From Desulfobulbaceae bacterium (GTDB lineage Bacteria; Desulfobacterota; Desulfobulbia; Desulfobulbales; BM004): 49,649 nucleotides of DNA. The stretch is taken from contig PKTW01000071.1 in the NCBI GenBank assembly GCA_002868955.1, positions 1 through 49,649 of the forward strand, in the 5' to 3' direction. The translations under genes and the position numbers were made by a program. Positions 25,720 to 33,818 of the stretch are shown one piece after another. The notes beneath the pieces are model-generated. The model was given only the letters and a program-made list of their open reading frames with translations, was not told the DNA's origin and ran no database searches. Positions within the stretch are counted from its first letter, which is position 1; each line of letters starts with the position of its first letter.

Positions 25720-25741
25720 GTCGGCATATATACCTGCCGAC
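25720..25741. terminator. Hairpin between convergent genes
   Basis: GTCGGCA (25720-25726) pairs with TGCCGAC (25735-25741) around an 8-base loop, between the convergent SH3 and ald genes. It lacks a T-tract in either direction, so it is a weak or rho-assisted terminator at best; its position is the main support. Confidence 0.45.
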
Positions 25742-25746
25742 GATGA

Positions 25747-26862
25747 TCAGCGTATAAACCTGTCAATATTTTCACAATCCCTCCCCTGCGCCTGCGCAAC
25801 TTTCCTGTTGATTAGAAAGCCATTGTAGGTGTTTACTCCTCTTTGCAGGGCCAGGTCTCCCTGAAGTGCGCCATGAAGCCCTTTGCTTGCTATATCGAGG
25901 ACAAAGGTCAGCGTTGCATTTGTCAGGGCAAAGGTGGAAGTCCTGGGAACGGCTCCGGGCATGTTGGCCACGCAATAATGGAGTATTCCTGCAACCTCAT
26001 AAACAGGATCTGAATGGGTAGTTGGCCTAGCAGTTTCAATGCAGCCGCCCTGGTCAATTGATACATCGACAAGGACGGCGCCCTTCTTCATGAGCGGCAA
26101 CATGTCCCTGGTAATCAACTTGGGAGTGACCGCCCCCGGCACAAGAACAGCACCGATAATCAGATCTGCCCGGCTGACCTCTGCTGCAATGTTTTCCCGG
26201 CTGGAAAGCCTGGTCCGGATTTTTCCTGCAAATGTTTTTTCAAGGGCAGCCAGGCGGGCAGGATTTCTCCCGATTACCGTAACTGAAGCCCCTAGCCCAA
26301 CTGCCATCTGGGCCGCGTTGGTTCCCACGGTGCCGCTGCCCAGAATAACAACATGGCCGGGCTCGACCCCGGTAACTCCGCCAAGCAGTATACCCCTGCC
26401 TCCAGCCTCTTTTTCAAGGTAGTGCGCCCCTGCCTGAATTGACATGCGGCCTGCCACCTCACTCATGGGAGCAAGCAGGGGCAGGAACTCATTATCCCGA
26501 CTTACTGTTTCATAGGCAATTGCAGTGACTTTTTTATCAAGCAGCACCCCGGTCAGTTCCGGCAGCGGTGCAAGATGCAGATAGGTGAAAAGGATTAATC
26601 CCTCCCGCATGTATGCATATTCCTCTACCAGGGGCTCCTTGACCTTCACAATCAATTCGGCACCTGAGTAAAGGCTTGCTGCATCATGGACCAGCCTTGC
26701 GCCTGCAGCTTCGTATTCCTGGTCAGAAATACCGCTGCCAAGCCCTGCTCCGCACTCGATAAGAATACCATGCCCTGCTGCTGCAAGCGTTTGGACGCCG
26801 GCCGGCACAATACCAACGCGGAACTCCTTGTCTTTAATTTCCTTTGGGACCCCAATGATCAT
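25747..26862 (-). CDS. ald: Alanine dehydrogenase
   Basis: A 371-residue NAD-dependent alanine dehydrogenase. It opens with MIIGVPKEIKDKEFRVGIVPAGV, has the substrate-site KVKEPLVEEYAYMREG, and the Rossmann loop ILGSGTVGTNAAQMA, and ends with the AlaDH/PNT pattern. It interconverts alanine and pyruvate with ammonia. The tracked start (26979) adds 39 residues unlike the family; ATG 26862 has AAGGAG seven bases upstream and gives normal length. The gene is divergent from the antiporter. The lack of membrane segments and the length exclude transhydrogenase. Confidence 0.95.
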   Translation of the reverse strand: MIIGVPKEIKDKEFRVGIVPAGVQTLAAAGHGILIECGAGLGSGISDQEYEAAGARLVHDAASLYSGAELIVKVKEPLVEEYAYMREGLILFTYLHLAPLPELTGVLLDKKVTAIAYETVSRDNEFLPLLAPMSEVAGRMSIQAGAHYLEKEAGGRGILLGGVTGVEPGHVVILGSGTVGTNAAQMAVGLGASVTVIGRNPARLAALEKTFAGKIRTRLSSRENIAAEVSRADLIIGAVLVPGAVTPKLITRDMLPLMKKGAVLVDVSIDQGGCIETARPTTHSDPVYEVAGILHYCVANMPGAVPRTSTFALTNATLTFVLDIASKGLHGALQGDLALQRGVNTYNGFLINRKVAQAQGRDCENIDRFIR

Positions 26863-27003
26863 ATCCTTTCTCCTTGAAAGCTGCCAATGACTCAAAAATT
26901 CAGTCTCATAATCTGAAGGTAATGTAGTATAAACCAGCAAAACTTGACAACTTCTTTCAAGTATCTCCTGATGTTCCATTCTTCACTTAGTTTTCAAGGG
27001 ATT

Positions 27004-27036
27004 ACAGAGACGTTCTGTAGTATATTATTAATAATA
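27004..27036. promoter_or_regulatory. Palindromes in the ald/antiporter divergent region
   Basis: ACAGA-gacgt-TCTGT (27004-27018) and the 14-bp perfect palindrome TATTATTAATAATA (27023-27036) lie next to each other, 33 bases before the antiporter ATG. They could be operators for either divergent gene. The second is pure A/T and so weaker evidence. Confidence 0.35.
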
Positions 27037-27068
27037 CATCTGGTTCCAAGCAAACCGTGAGGGATTTT

Positions 27069-29177
27069 ATGGAAATTACCTTGCTGTTGGCAGTTATATT
27101 AATAGCTGGATTTCTTGCCGCGAAAGCCGGGCAAGCATTCCGGCTGCCCTCTGTGACAGGCTTCATCGCTGCGGGAGTTCTTTTGGGCCCATCCGGGTTC
27201 AATTTTATTACATCAGAGGCGATAAGCAATCAACTTGGTCATTTTACCCAGATTGCCCTGATGTTGATTGCCTTCGGTATTGGCGAACATCTGGAGCTGA
27301 AACGGTTGAAGGTAACCGCTAAAACAGTTCTGTCAATCTGCATGGCTGACGCCATCATTTCGCTCACCCTGGTTGGAGGTGGAATATTCATTGTTACCTG
27401 GCTGACATCTGCGCTTGGCGCCGGTTGGCATAGTAAAGATTACCTGGTGCTGGCAATAATACTGGCGACTGTCTCCATAGCCACGGCGCCCGGCACCATA
27501 CTTTTTATTACACGGGAAAGCAGGGCGGTTGGTCCCATGACAACAACGCTGCTGCAGGTTGTTGCTGTCAACAATGGCCTGGCCATAGTACTTTTCGGCA
27601 TGGCACTTGTCCTGGCCAGGCAGGTTGTCGGGGCCGACCAGACCATCCTCGGGACTTTACTTGTCATTGTGGCAAAAATTTCCTTTTCGCTTTTACTGGG
27701 GATCACAACAGGGCTGATAATAGATTTTGTCATTCACCGGTTACAGGACAGGGGGGAGATGCTGACAGCCGGACTTGCCCTACTCCTGTTAAGTGGCGAA
27801 ATGGCAAGGCTCTTGAAACTTTCCCCGCTTCTGGTAGGCATTGCCATTGGTTTTACCATTGTAAACAGAGATCGCAGGGATGTCAGGCTTTTCAGGACGC
27901 TCAATTCTTTTGAGCCGCCGATTTATGTGCTTTTCTTCACCCTGGCCGGGGCCCACCTGGATTTTTCAGCTTTAACGGTTGCCGGTTGGGTGGGACTGAT
28001 CTATTTTCTGCTGCGCCTGACAACCAAGGCGGCCGGTGCATATTTGGGTGGAACCCTGGCAGGCGCCTCACTCATTGTCAGAAAAAACCTTGGCCTTGCC
28101 CTAATTCCCCAGGCCGGGGTCGCCATTGGCCTTGTTTTTCTTATAAACGGCGATGCAAATCTCCATATGTATGCGGCAATCCTAACCCCAACCGTACTGG
28201 TTGGTGTGCTGTTTGCCGAGCTGGTCGGGCCGGCCTGTACAAAATACGCCCTGGAAAGGTCAGGTGAAGCGGCTATGTCTGATGGTGCAACAAGGGGTGA
28301 ACCTCGGACAACCAGAGATTTTTTGCTGGAGGAAGCTCGGGAAGCAAAACTTGTCCCATGGTCATGGGGAAAACTTACACCACCGCCATCATCCAAAGGG
28401 GCTGTTATTTTTGGGGTATCACACCAGAACACTGTGAACGGGCTGGCCAGAATGGCAACATTATTGGCCCATCATTTCAAGGTCCAGCCTCTGGCTGTAA
28501 GAATTGATACTGTAATAGATGCGGGTGCGTCACGAATCGACACAACAGAGCTGTTTGAATACGCAGGCCAGGAAGTAAGAAGTATTGGCTACACTTTGCA
28601 TACGAGCGAGGCACGGGCTGAAAGTGTAGCCAAGGGAATTATTGCAGCTGCCAGAGAAAAAGAAGCACTTGCCGTGCTGTTAGGCTACCCTTTCCAGAGA
28701 ACAGAGCACAGTTTCAACAAGATAGTGGAAGAGGTTTCCTCTGCAGTCCCCTGTCCTCTCATAATTGTTAGATTTGCCGGTGTACTGCATACAGAGAGAA
28801 TACTTGTGCCGGTCGTTAATTCAGCCGACCTGGAAACAGTGGGAGATACCTTATGCTCCCTGGCCCATGTCGGGAAACACACCATTACACTGCTGCGTCT
28901 CCTTTCAGCGGATGTGCAGGACCAGGAGGCGGCAGATTATGAAAAGAAGTTACACAACTGGGCCGCAAGCAAGAAGCTGCCATTTGTAAAATGTAATGTC
29001 ATCAAAACTGAAGCGCGCCTGGAGACAATTATCATAGAGGCCCAGACGCATGACCTCCTTATCATGGCAGTATCTGAAGGCTTCGGCATAAAAAAAATGC
29101 TGCTTGGCTCACTGGCGGATGACGTGGCGGACAATTGCCAGCGGCCAATGTTGATCGTGCATCGTCCACGCCTGTAA
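27069..29177 (+). CDS. Kef-type cation:proton antiporter with tandem USP domains
   Basis: A 702-residue protein. The first 400 residues are a CPA2-type Na+/H+ exchanger with about 12 membrane segments, including LPSVTGFIAAGVLLGPSGFNF and IALMLIAFGIGEHLELKRL. From about 420 the protein is cytoplasmic and carries two universal-stress-like halves, the second ending DLLIMAVSEGFG...GSLADDVADNCQRPMLIVHRP. USP domains often bind nucleotides and may gate transport. It has no KTN/TrkA-N domain as in KefB/C. ATG 27069 (MEITLLL) with GAGG six bases upstream is preferred over the tracked GTG 27057. Ion specificity cannot be read from sequence. Confidence 0.88.
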   Translation: MEITLLLAVILIAGFLAAKAGQAFRLPSVTGFIAAGVLLGPSGFNFITSEAISNQLGHFTQIALMLIAFGIGEHLELKRLKVTAKTVLSICMADAIISLTLVGGGIFIVTWLTSALGAGWHSKDYLVLAIILATVSIATAPGTILFITRESRAVGPMTTTLLQVVAVNNGLAIVLFGMALVLARQVVGADQTILGTLLVIVAKISFSLLLGITTGLIIDFVIHRLQDRGEMLTAGLALLLLSGEMARLLKLSPLLVGIAIGFTIVNRDRRDVRLFRTLNSFEPPIYVLFFTLAGAHLDFSALTVAGWVGLIYFLLRLTTKAAGAYLGGTLAGASLIVRKNLGLALIPQAGVAIGLVFLINGDANLHMYAAILTPTVLVGVLFAELVGPACTKYALERSGEAAMSDGATRGEPRTTRDFLLEEAREAKLVPWSWGKLTPPPSSKGAVIFGVSHQNTVNGLARMATLLAHHFKVQPLAVRIDTVIDAGASRIDTTELFEYAGQEVRSIGYTLHTSEARAESVAKGIIAAAREKEALAVLLGYPFQRTEHSFNKIVEEVSSAVPCPLIIVRFAGVLHTERILVPVVNSADLETVGDTLCSLAHVGKHTITLLRLLSADVQDQEAADYEKKLHNWAASKKLPFVKCNVIKTEARLETIIIEAQTHDLLIMAVSEGFGIKKMLLGSLADDVADNCQRPMLIVHRPRL

Positions 29178-29275
29178 AAGGCATTGCAAGTTTTTGTCTT
29201 CAAGCATTTAACTGAAGAACTCTTTGGGGAGCTTGCACTTGACAACGGCCTTCAATCCAGGTAATCCCAATAGGT

Positions 29276-30460
29276 ATGGAAACTTACCGCATAAAAACAA
29301 TCAATCGCATCGCACCGGAAGGGCTGGCGCTCTTCGGCCCCAACTTTAATGTTGGCCCAGATGAGGCTGATCCGCATGGTATTGTAGTGCGAAGCAGTCG
29401 GGTGGATACGGATGACTATCCGGAACTTCTGGCAGTGGCAAGAGCCGGTGCCGGAGTAAATAATATTACGGTGGACAAGGCCACTGCGCAGGGTATCTGC
29501 GTTTTTAATACCCCGGGCGCCAATGCCAATGCCGTAGCAGAGTTGCTGTTTACCATGCTGGGCATCCAAATGAGGCATATCCATGAAGGGGTGGAGTTGT
29601 GTAAAGAGCTGGCAGGGCTCGATGATGCTGCAATCAGCGCAGCGGTGGAGTCACGCAAGGCAGCCTTCAGGGGAGTGGAGCTGGCAGGCAAGACCCTTGG
29701 TGTCATTGGCGCAGGGAAAATAGGGGTGATGGTTGCGAATGGCGGAGTGCAGAGACAGATGAACGTGGTTGCTTTTGATCCCTTTCCGGCCCTTGAAAAT
29801 ATTCATGCCTTATCATACGATGTCAAGCTTGCCAGAAACCTTGCGGCAGTAATACAGCTTTCTGATATTATTACATTACATGTTCCCTTAAATAAAAAGA
29901 CCCAAGGTTTGGTAAACCATGAATTTATGGAAAAGATAAAACCCGGAGCTACTCTGATTAATTTTGCCCGTGGGGAAATTGTTGAGGATGGGGCTGTTCT
30001 AAAAGCCCTTGATGAAGGAAAGCTGGATGGCTATATCACCGATTTTCCGAACAAGAAAAACTTGAGCCACCCTAAGGTTCTGACATCGCCGCATCTGGGG
30101 GCCAGCACTGAGGAAAGTGAGGAAAACTGCGCCTGCCTGGCTGTCTCAGAGCTGAAAGACTACCTTGAGTATGGCACAATCAGCCGCTCAGTTAACTTCC
30201 CTACAGTTGAATCCATACCTTCCGGGAGCTGCCATGCCCGGTTAATCATGATAAACAGGGATATTCCCGGCATGATCGGCTTTGCCACCAACATTATAGG
30301 TGCCAACGACATAAACATAGCGAGCTATATCAACGAGAGCAACGGGCTCATCGGCTATAATATAATTGATGTTGAGTCCCCCGTCCCCCAAGAGGTGATA
30401 GCCACGATCGAAGCGCACCCCGATGTTATCCGCACGAGGATCATCGCCTGCCATAATTAA
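29276..30460 (+). CDS. serA: D-3-phosphoglycerate dehydrogenase family protein with ACT domain
   Basis: A 394-residue D-2-hydroxyacid dehydrogenase. The NAD loop GAGKIG is at 145-150, catalytic Arg at R232 in NFARGEIVED, catalytic His at H273 in SPHLGAST. The glutamate that completes the triad is not where it is in E. coli SerA; the segment reads DFPNKKN. An ACT-like domain occupies about 320-394 (MINRDIPGMIGFATNIIGANDINIASY). SerA makes 3-phosphohydroxypyruvate for serine synthesis and is often serine-inhibited through ACT. A short unknown gene follows nine bases later. Serine biosynthesis is the likeliest role, but the odd active site leaves other hydroxyacids possible. Confidence 0.82.
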   Translation: METYRIKTINRIAPEGLALFGPNFNVGPDEADPHGIVVRSSRVDTDDYPELLAVARAGAGVNNITVDKATAQGICVFNTPGANANAVAELLFTMLGIQMRHIHEGVELCKELAGLDDAAISAAVESRKAAFRGVELAGKTLGVIGAGKIGVMVANGGVQRQMNVVAFDPFPALENIHALSYDVKLARNLAAVIQLSDIITLHVPLNKKTQGLVNHEFMEKIKPGATLINFARGEIVEDGAVLKALDEGKLDGYITDFPNKKNLSHPKVLTSPHLGASTEESEENCACLAVSELKDYLEYGTISRSVNFPTVESIPSGSCHARLIMINRDIPGMIGFATNIIGANDINIASYINESNGLIGYNIIDVESPVPQEVIATIEAHPDVIRTRIIACHN

Positions 30461-30469
30461 CAACAGCCA

Positions 30470-30778
30470 ATGGCCTTAGTTAATATTGATTCTGTCATCC
30501 GTACCCTTTTGCCGAAGCTTGAAAAACTGAGCCCGCCCCAGGGTATTGAATTGCTGTCCTATAAGCGTAACCGTTCCATTGCTGTGTTATTGCTTGGCGA
30601 TAATACGTTTCTTGTGCGTGAACGGGGCTACCGTGAAGAGGAACAGGTTGTTGAAAAGAAGGGGCTGCATAAATATTTAAAATCATTGATTAAATATGAG
30701 TTTCCCCGGAGCAGAAAAATACGGCTGTATCAGATCAATACTCCCAAGGATCTTGAAAAGCCATGGAAAAAATTATGA
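30470..30778 (+). CDS. Small protein of unknown function downstream of serA
   Basis: A 102-residue basic cytoplasmic protein with no signal peptide or membrane segment. Visible features are RNRSIAVLLLGDNTFLVRERGYREEEQVVEKKGLHKYLKSLIKYEFPRSRKIRLYQI, which predicts a mixed alpha/beta fold with many Lys and Arg. It starts nine bases after serA without a clear Shine-Dalgarno, suggesting translational coupling. Codon usage looks like its neighbours and the frame is fully open, so I think it is a real gene. I do not recognise the family. Confidence 0.65.
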   Translation: MALVNIDSVIRTLLPKLEKLSPPQGIELLSYKRNRSIAVLLLGDNTFLVRERGYREEEQVVEKKGLHKYLKSLIKYEFPRSRKIRLYQINTPKDLEKPWKKL

Positions 30779-30837
30779 ACAAAACGTCAAAGACAAGAGA
30801 AGTTCACAGATTCTGAGCAGCCTGATTATATGAAGTA

Positions 30838-32016
30838 TTAGTTTTCAGATGTTGCCGAAGTATCATTTGATGAGGAAAAATATTCATCATCAATATGATA
30901 GAGCGCGACGGATTGCCTGGTGACGCCAATCATGTTTTCACTCAGCAGCAACAGCAGATGTTTGGCGTCGATAAGTTTCACGGGCAGCGCATCTGCAACT
31001 AAGGCGGCTTCTTTGCATTCCCGCGTGAAGCGGCCCAGTGTGATTAAGGTGCCGCGCAGGCAAGCATGGCGCGTGATAGCTTCACGGAGCTGGTCTAACG
31101 CGGGCCTTCCTGTTGCGGCCTGATAGCGCTTGACATGTATGACTTCAGGAAGCGTGCTGATGCCGGACTGAATAAAGGCTGTCACCTCAACACCCTTGCT
31201 GCCGCTTTCTTTGGTTATTTTTATATCTTCATATCCCAGTGATTCGAGTAATTCCTGGACGAGAAACTCGAAATCCCGCTGGTTCATAAAGGCAAGCAGG
31301 CTGCTCAGTTTTTGCATTTGCTCCTGGTTAAAAACCTTTATGGCTCTGACAATATCACGTTTCTGGTCAAGATCGCCCTGGGTGAAAAGCTCTGCATACT
31401 CCAGGCCTTTCTTGGTGATAAGATAGGTTACACCTTCTCGAGAGACATATCCTCTTTCTGCAAGATTGTTCAATCTGCGGCGCAATGTATCCCTGATGGT
31501 GGCTAGCGTTCCGAAGTGGGAGTGTTCTCTTAAGAAATCGCTCCACTCGGGCAAAAGATCACGCCGTCTGGCCGTTGTTTTGCCGGCAAGAATTCGTAAA
31601 AGGTGGGGAATGCCCTCGTTGTCATCAATTTCAGCCAGGAGTTTTGGGTCATTATCGAGAAAGGCCTGGCCACGCGGCGTGATTTGATAGACTCCAAAAA
31701 CATTATCCGTCAACAATCCATTGTTGTTAATAAAAAGGTATGAACCATACACATGTCGCGGATTGACTTCATTGTTGCTTTCCTGCCAGATGCGTTGGGC
31801 CAGAACAGCGGATTCACCGCTCAATCTTTTTTGCACCCAGGATTCAGGATCTGTCCAGTCCACAGGATGCCGCGGTGTCCCGGTTTGTCCTTCAATGGTT
31901 TTGAGCATTTTTTTGATAGCAGACTGGGAAATACCTTCAAAAACCTGGAGCAGATGACGCACTTCAGAATAAAGCGGGAACTGGGGAGTCCGCACTTTGA
32001 GCGTTTGTTTACTCAT
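30838..32016 (-). CDS. Mrr-like restriction endonuclease with variant active site
   Basis: A 392-residue protein with an N-terminal winged-helix Mrr_N-like region (PQFPLYSEVRHLLQVFEGIS), a further helical/winged region (YGVYQITPRGQAFL, RRRLNNLAERGYVSREGVTYLITKKGLEYA) and an Mrr catalytic-type domain at about 245-360 (FEFLVQELLESLGYEDIKITKESGSKGVEV). In E. coli Mrr the core reads DGGID...QAK; here the Asp position is Glu277 (KGVE) and the QxK is H294-V-K296. Lys is kept. Mrr enzymes cut modified DNA and need no partner methylase, and none is present. It may be a variant nuclease or a DNA-binding relative without cleavage. Confidence 0.75.
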   Translation of the reverse strand: MSKQTLKVRTPQFPLYSEVRHLLQVFEGISQSAIKKMLKTIEGQTGTPRHPVDWTDPESWVQKRLSGESAVLAQRIWQESNNEVNPRHVYGSYLFINNNGLLTDNVFGVYQITPRGQAFLDNDPKLLAEIDDNEGIPHLLRILAGKTTARRRDLLPEWSDFLREHSHFGTLATIRDTLRRRLNNLAERGYVSREGVTYLITKKGLEYAELFTQGDLDQKRDIVRAIKVFNQEQMQKLSSLLAFMNQRDFEFLVQELLESLGYEDIKITKESGSKGVEVTAFIQSGISTLPEVIHVKRYQAATGRPALDQLREAITRHACLRGTLITLGRFTRECKEAALVADALPVKLIDAKHLLLLLSENMIGVTRQSVALYHIDDEYFSSSNDTSATSEN

Positions 32017-32116
32017 AAACTATCTCCCAAAAAAAATATTACTCCGCTTTCAGTGTTAAAAACCATATAGTTTTCATATAGTTAATGTTGCCGGCATGAT
32101 ATGTGTCACAGGCAAC

Positions 32117-32629
32117 TCACAAGGAAACTTTTTTCTCCTTGCCTTCAGGTGTGACCAGCACACCATCCCCAACGGTTTTGCCGTTTCGGAATTCGCCGGT
32201 AAATTTGCTGCCGTCAGGCTTGGTCAGCGTGCCGATGCCATGCGGCATGTCATCTTTCCAGGTCCCTGTATACGAACCGCCATCAGCGGTTGTCAGTGTC
32301 CCCTGCCCTTCATATTTGCCATCTTTCCATGCCCCGGTATAGATTGTTCCATCAGGGTTGGTCTGGGTGCCAAAACCGTTTGGCAGGTTGTTTTCCCATG
32401 CCCCGTCATATTTTCTTCCATCTGTCAGAAGCAATACCCCATGGCCATTGTAGCTGCCATTGGCAAAGTTGCCTGTATACCTTCTGCCGTCCTTGAAGAC
32501 AAGCGTACCGGTACCGTTAAAGCAATTTCCATCTAAACATTCCCCCTTTTCTTGACCTTTAGGCAGAAAAAAGAAAAAGGCTGCAACAAGCAGTGCAACC
32601 ACTCCCAAAAAAATTAATTTATTCTTCAT
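32117..32629 (-). CDS. Membrane-anchored MORN-repeat protein
   Basis: A 170-residue protein with one N-terminal hydrophobic segment (about 4-22) that is either an uncleaved anchor or a signal peptide. Cys31 and Cys36 follow, then five full MORN repeats of about 23 residues from 50 to 165 (YTGNFANGSYNGHG, YDGAWENNLPNGFG, YTGAWKDGKYEGQG, YTGTWKDDMPHGIG, FTGEFRNGK). MORN repeats form beta-hairpin rods that contact membranes or proteins. It is 66 bases after the lytic transglycosylase gene and may belong to that operon, acting in the periplasm. The exact role is unknown. Confidence 0.8.
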   Translation of the reverse strand: MKNKLIFLGVVALLVAAFFFFLPKGQEKGECLDGNCFNGTGTLVFKDGRRYTGNFANGSYNGHGVLLLTDGRKYDGAWENNLPNGFGTQTNPDGTIYTGAWKDGKYEGQGTLTTADGGSYTGTWKDDMPHGIGTLTKPDGSKFTGEFRNGKTVGDGVLVTPEGKEKKVSL

Positions 32630-32695
32630 GCGCTAAGCGGTTTTCAATACTTGTTTTAAACGTGAAGAATCCCTGATGCGGAATCAAGAAAGTCA

Positions 32696-33787
32696 TTATT
32701 GGTAGATGATAAGCTTTTCGCCTGGGCGGATAAAATTATCTGAGCGTAAGTCATTCCAGGCCATGAGGGAAGGCAGAGTAACATTGAACTGCTCAGCAAT
32801 AGTGGAAAGGCTGTCGCCTTTTTTAACAATATAGATATGCATATTGTATTCCTGCCGCCATTTTTTCGAGAGTTTGGCGAAAAGGGAGTGAAAGCTCTCT
32901 CCTGAACCTTTCGGCACGGCAATGATATGGGTGCCTTTTGGTAATTGATCTCCCATTATCTCGGGATTGAGATCCTTGATCTGTTTAAAGTATGTCCCCG
33001 AGGCTTGGGCTACAAGGTAGAGAGGTGTTCTGCCCGGCAGGGTTATTTTGACCCGGTCAAAGGTCAGGGGCTGATAATAATCTTCTTCAAGGAGGTGGAA
33101 ACCGTAACGGGAAGGATTGGAGAAAATAAGTTTGACTGCCATAATTTTTAAAATATACCTTTCTGTCTCCTTCGGCAGGGAAAAGTCATAGTAATTGTCA
33201 ACCTTCTGGCTGTTTTTTTCATTTTGGATCCGGTCTTCCCCTACGTTATACGCGGCGGCAGCGAGAGTCCATGAACTGAAAAGATCATGCAGGTCCTGCA
33301 AATAGGCGACCGCAGCCTTGGTCGAAGCAAAAAAGTTGCGCCGTTCATCAATATTTTTATCAATGGAAAGCCCATAACGGAGTCCGGTCTGTTTTATGAA
33401 CTGCCAGTACCCCACTGCACCCTGTGATGAACCGGCATAATCAAGCAGGGCACTTTCCACTACAGCAATATATTTAAGGTCTTGCGGCATATTATTTTGG
33501 GCGAGTGTTTTTTCAATGTAAGGAAAATAGCGGGTGGAGCGCTTCAGCCACAGGATAACCTGCGGCCTGTTCCAGAGAATGAGGAGTAGCTCCTTTTCAA
33601 GCCTTTCGCGAACATCAGGATTATTAAGCGGCAGCGGTTCACCACAAAAATCAAGAGGTCCTTCAACCCGGATGGCTGAAATGAGTGAAGGCAGGGATTC
33701 CGGGGCAAAGGCTTTTGCGCTCTCAGCCAAGGCGTTGGTGCCGGAGATGGAAAGGACGATTAAACAGAGAAGCATAAGTTTTTTCAT
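32696..33787 (-). CDS. MltD-like lytic transglycosylase with LysM domain
   Basis: A 363-residue periplasmic enzyme. The signal peptide (about 1-22) ends ALAES. An SLT family 1 domain spans about 90-225 with the catalytic Glu in AVVESALLDYAGSSQGAVGYWQF and the AAYNVGEDRI box. A single LysM domain closes the protein (YIVKKGDSLSTIAEQFNVTLPSLMAWN...IRPGEKLIIY). It cleaves peptidoglycan glycan strands to 1,6-anhydroMurNAc ends; LysM binds GlcNAc. It lies directly after gspB, which suggests a role in opening the wall for secretin or pilus assembly. E. coli MltD is longer with more LysM domains; this one has one. Confidence 0.9.
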   Translation of the reverse strand: MKKLMLLCLIVLSISGTNALAESAKAFAPESLPSLISAIRVEGPLDFCGEPLPLNNPDVRERLEKELLLILWNRPQVILWLKRSTRYFPYIEKTLAQNNMPQDLKYIAVVESALLDYAGSSQGAVGYWQFIKQTGLRYGLSIDKNIDERRNFFASTKAAVAYLQDLHDLFSSWTLAAAAYNVGEDRIQNEKNSQKVDNYYDFSLPKETERYILKIMAVKLIFSNPSRYGFHLLEEDYYQPLTFDRVKITLPGRTPLYLVAQASGTYFKQIKDLNPEIMGDQLPKGTHIIAVPKGSGESFHSLFAKLSKKWRQEYNMHIYIVKKGDSLSTIAEQFNVTLPSLMAWNDLRSDNFIRPGEKLIIYQ

Positions 33788-33818
33788 TATGGATTTATAC
33801 CTTTACAGTATTGAGTAT

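Noticed and set aside
32117-32629. DNA-level tandem repeat or CRISPR-like array within the MORN gene
   Set aside because: The periodicity is in the protein; the nucleotide units have diverged and there are no spacers.
30838-32629. A multi-gene defence island (Mrr-like plus MORN)
   Set aside because: The MORN gene groups with the envelope genes upstream, there is no methylase, toxin or second effector, and base composition does not differ clearly from its neighbours.
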